Notes under the pieces: model-generated
Told to the model about the DNA's origin: nothing
The model's database searches: none
What the model saw: only the letters and a program-made list of their open reading frames with translations
Source: Chitinophagaceae bacterium
Lineage (GTDB): Bacteria > Bacteroidota > Bacteroidia > Chitinophagales > Chitinophagaceae
Assembly: GCA_016787085.1 (NCBI GenBank)
Contig: JAEUVJ010000048.1
Span: forward strand, 62,001-126,000
DNA length: 64,000 nt
Reading direction: 5' to 3'
Program-made: the position numbers and the translations under genes
Shown here: positions 62,440-64,000 of the stretch, one piece after another
How positions within the stretch are numbered: position 1 is the stretch's first letter
How the letters are laid out: every line of letters begins with the position of its first letter

Positions 62440-63567
62440 TCAGGCAACAGCCAGTTCTGAGGCAGAAGGCTGCCTCTGTTTCAGCGCCTGCTCACATTTT
62501 TTCCAGAATGCAAAGAAAGAAGGGAAATGTCCTTTTACTTCCGGGAAGAGCCAGTCTCTTTCATCTTTGGCGCCGGGATAATGGACAAAGGCGGGATGTT
62601 CTTTGGAGTAAATCTTTGTAATGTCTTTTATATGTGATATCCCGCTGACCTCACCCACGAATACCTGGATATCATTTATATTTTGGGCAAGTGCCAGTAT
62701 GAATTGTATCACTTTATCACTGACCGGGAACTGGCGGAAATGCCAGGGTTCCAGCAGGAGCACACGATTAACTTTCTCGTCTTTTCTCCAGAGCGGGTCA
62801 AGATTGTAAGAATTATAGATCAGCAAAGGCAGTGAGGGATCTATAGTAATTCCATTTGCCTCCGGAAGATTTGTTTTGGCATTAAAACCCGTGACAGCTT
62901 TCAATACTTCTGGTATGTCCATTTTTGGTAATTCTTCATAAGGCTGGTCCAAAAAAGTATTGCGCTGCGCAGAGTAAGTATATTTATTGATGTTCTCCTG
63001 GTTGCAATAATATTGTTTGGAAGAAAAGCTGCCGGCCACCCATTGCCAGCTACAGGCATTGCTGGCAATATCCCCATCCAGCAAATGGTAATACATCCAC
63101 TGTGAAGGCATCTGCCAGTAAGCCTTGCCGATGTTACAGGCAATACTCGCTACATACATCCGGATATGATTGTGCATGTAACCGGTTTTGTACAGGGTGT
63201 TGATGGCTTCGTCAATACTGTCAATACCTGTATCTGCACAGAGCATTGCTTTGGGGACCAGGCGATGTCTTGTGCCGGTATAACTTCTGCGGATGTCATG
63301 CAGCAGGTCGTCCTGCAGGTATTGCCAGGTGCGCTGAAAGTATTCCCGCCATGCCAGTTCCTGGATGAATTTCGTCATGTCGCTCAGCGCATATCCTTTT
63401 GCCATCATCACTTCAGCTACCTGCTTTGCAGAAATAACACCGCGGGATATATAGGGGGACAAATAAGTGACATCACCATCAATAAAATTCCGTGTGCAGC
63501 CATATCTCAACGGATTAACCGCTTCAATGCGTTTGAGTATTTCATCATATTTCACGGGGAAATACAT
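62440..63567 (-). CDS. Photolyase/cryptochrome-like protein with FAD domain first
   Basis: 375 residues. The FAD-binding helical domain stands at the N-terminus: RNFIDGDVTYLSPYISRGVIS, ELAWREYFQRTW, TGYMHNHIRMYVAS, and HLLDGDIASNACSWQWVAG. An alpha/beta part follows from about residue 255 (LPLLIYNSYNLDPLW, VNRVLLLEPWHF, IQVFVGEV, FPSFFAFWKK). In ordinary photolyases the alpha/beta domain comes first, so the order looks circularly permuted. It probably repairs UV-damaged DNA or senses light. Three photolyase-linked genes lie together here. Confidence 0.8.
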   Translation of the reverse strand: MYFPVKYDEILKRIEAVNPLRYGCTRNFIDGDVTYLSPYISRGVISAKQVAEVMMAKGYALSDMTKFIQELAWREYFQRTWQYLQDDLLHDIRRSYTGTRHRLVPKAMLCADTGIDSIDEAINTLYKTGYMHNHIRMYVASIACNIGKAYWQMPSQWMYYHLLDGDIASNACSWQWVAGSFSSKQYYCNQENINKYTYSAQRNTFLDQPYEELPKMDIPEVLKAVTGFNAKTNLPEANGITIDPSLPLLIYNSYNLDPLWRKDEKVNRVLLLEPWHFRQFPVSDKVIQFILALAQNINDIQVFVGEVSGISHIKDITKIYSKEHPAFVHYPGAKDERDWLFPEVKGHFPSFFAFWKKCEQALKQRQPSASELAVA

Positions 63568-63747
63568 AGTGACAAATTTGCCCTTTTATAACAACGGTAT
63601 TGCTTTTTGGTTGTGAGAATATTTTCGCAAAAAATATTGTTGAAGTATTCCGTGTCTATTCAGTTATCCTGTTTAACAAACAGGGTATGGCATCGCAAGA
63701 CGTTCATGCCTGAATCCCTTTACCGGCTTTGCATATTCTTATGCTTT

Positions 63748-63894
63748 TTACCTGTTCCCTTTGTTTTCCCTGCACCGGTCGCTGCAGTATTTTACTTCAT
63801 CCCATACTTTTTGCCATTTCTTTCTCCATGTAAAATACCTGCGGCATACTATGCAGATCTTTTCCGGGAGATCCGTTTTCTTTCTTGTTTTCAT
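63748..63894 (-). CDS. DUF2256 small zinc-ribbon-like protein
   Basis: 48 residues with the family pattern LPEKICIVCRRYFTWRKKW...EVKYCSDRCR: two CxxC/CxxxC pairs suited to bind one zinc. DUF2256 genes are usually next to photolyase or cryptochrome genes, as here. The start overlaps the stop of the upstream photolyase fragment (ATGA), so the two are co-translated. The gap 63568-63747 to the next photolyase holds one short palindrome (CCTGTTT/AAACAGG) and nothing else clear. Confidence 0.88.
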   Translation of the reverse strand: MKTRKKTDLPEKICIVCRRYFTWRKKWQKVWDEVKYCSDRCRENKGNR

Positions 63895-64000
63895 AAGCTA
63901 ACCAGGAACTGTTCTGCATTTTGCAAATGCTGTTGTTGTTTTTCTTTGGACATCTTATCATACGTTCTTACCAGCATACCCAACCGCGGGTTCTTCAGGA
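63891..64000 (-). CDS. Photolyase/cryptochrome, C-terminal fragment (partial)
   Basis: Only the last 35 codons are inside the window. They read LKNPRLGMLVRTYDKM and end with a helix to the stop codon, which is the expected end of iron-sulfur (6-4)-type or related cryptochrome/photolyases (NPR..M.YRT..KM). Overlap with the DUF2256 gene strongly supports the call. Confidence 0.6.
   Translation of the reverse strand, partial: LKNPRLGMLVRTYDKMSKEKQQQHLQNAEQFLVSL

Overview
The window looks like chromosomal DNA of a Bacteroidota member, most likely a Chitinophagaceae-type soil or sediment bacterium. The signs are type IX secretion C-terminal sorting domains, a 7TMR/kinase/receiver/AraC one-protein hybrid two-component system, a futalosine-pathway menaquinone gene (mqnE), many small lipoproteins, weak Shine-Dalgarno signals and scattered TAnnTTTG-type -7 promoter boxes. 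There is no rRNA, no CRISPR array and no recognisable transposase. One tRNA (tRNA-Cys) is present.

Layout. 1-2.6 kb: end of a CorA-like transporter gene, dapF, a four-helix-bundle protein, a nucleoside phosphorylase and tRNA-Cys. 2.8-5.4 kb: a probable metal-handling locus with a class III cyclase fused to a YHS domain, an HMA-like/AraC regulator, two proteins sharing a Cys-rich metallothionein-like motif (one a 41-residue peptide) and a secreted protein. 5.6-10.3 kb: DUF6010 membrane protein, DJ-1/AraC regulator, pirin and an ApeA-like HEPN anti-phage protein. 10.4-13.6 kb: a cNMP-binding histidine kinase with a response regulator fused to a thioredoxin-reductase-like flavoprotein. 13.7-25.5 kb: small envelope proteins, then a large hybrid sensor facing a DUF1080 / Gfo-Idh-MocA / DUF6807 sugar-type cluster, then a FAD/Fe-S D-lactate-dehydrogenase-like protein. 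25.5-29.4 kb: cupin, HU-CCDC81/SPOR protein, small membrane protein, FKBP lipoprotein and serine deaminase.

29.5-36.5 kb holds the most interesting block. Three tightly packed genes encode a DUF4062 protein with a possible inactive STAND-like domain, a MoxR-type AAA+ ATPase, and a 1534-residue three-TM protein with a vWA-like domain, a leucine-rich stretch and OmpA-like regions. It has the architecture of an NTP-dependent conflict (defence) system anchored in the membrane.

36.5-58.3 kb: mqnE, a secreted M43 metalloprotease with T9SS tail, a nucleoside MFS transporter, a lipoprotein, trxA, dnaE, a beta-propeller lipoprotein, NlpC/P60, a polysaccharide flippase, an M1 peptidase, a peptide-type ABC substrate-binding lipoprotein and two tandem T9SS-tailed paralogues. 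58.3-64 kb: lipoprotein MsrA, a small membrane protein, a Smr-less MutS2, a thioesterase, and a light/DNA-repair group (photolyase-like protein with apparently swapped domain order, DUF2256, and the end of a second photolyase/cryptochrome).

A window-wide signal is a set of heptanucleotide tandem repeats with different unit sequences. They sit in gaps between genes, over gene 3' ends, in the dnaE leader (about 11 copies) and inside a lipoprotein signal peptide. They resemble the short tandemly repeated repetitive sequences known from cyanobacteria.
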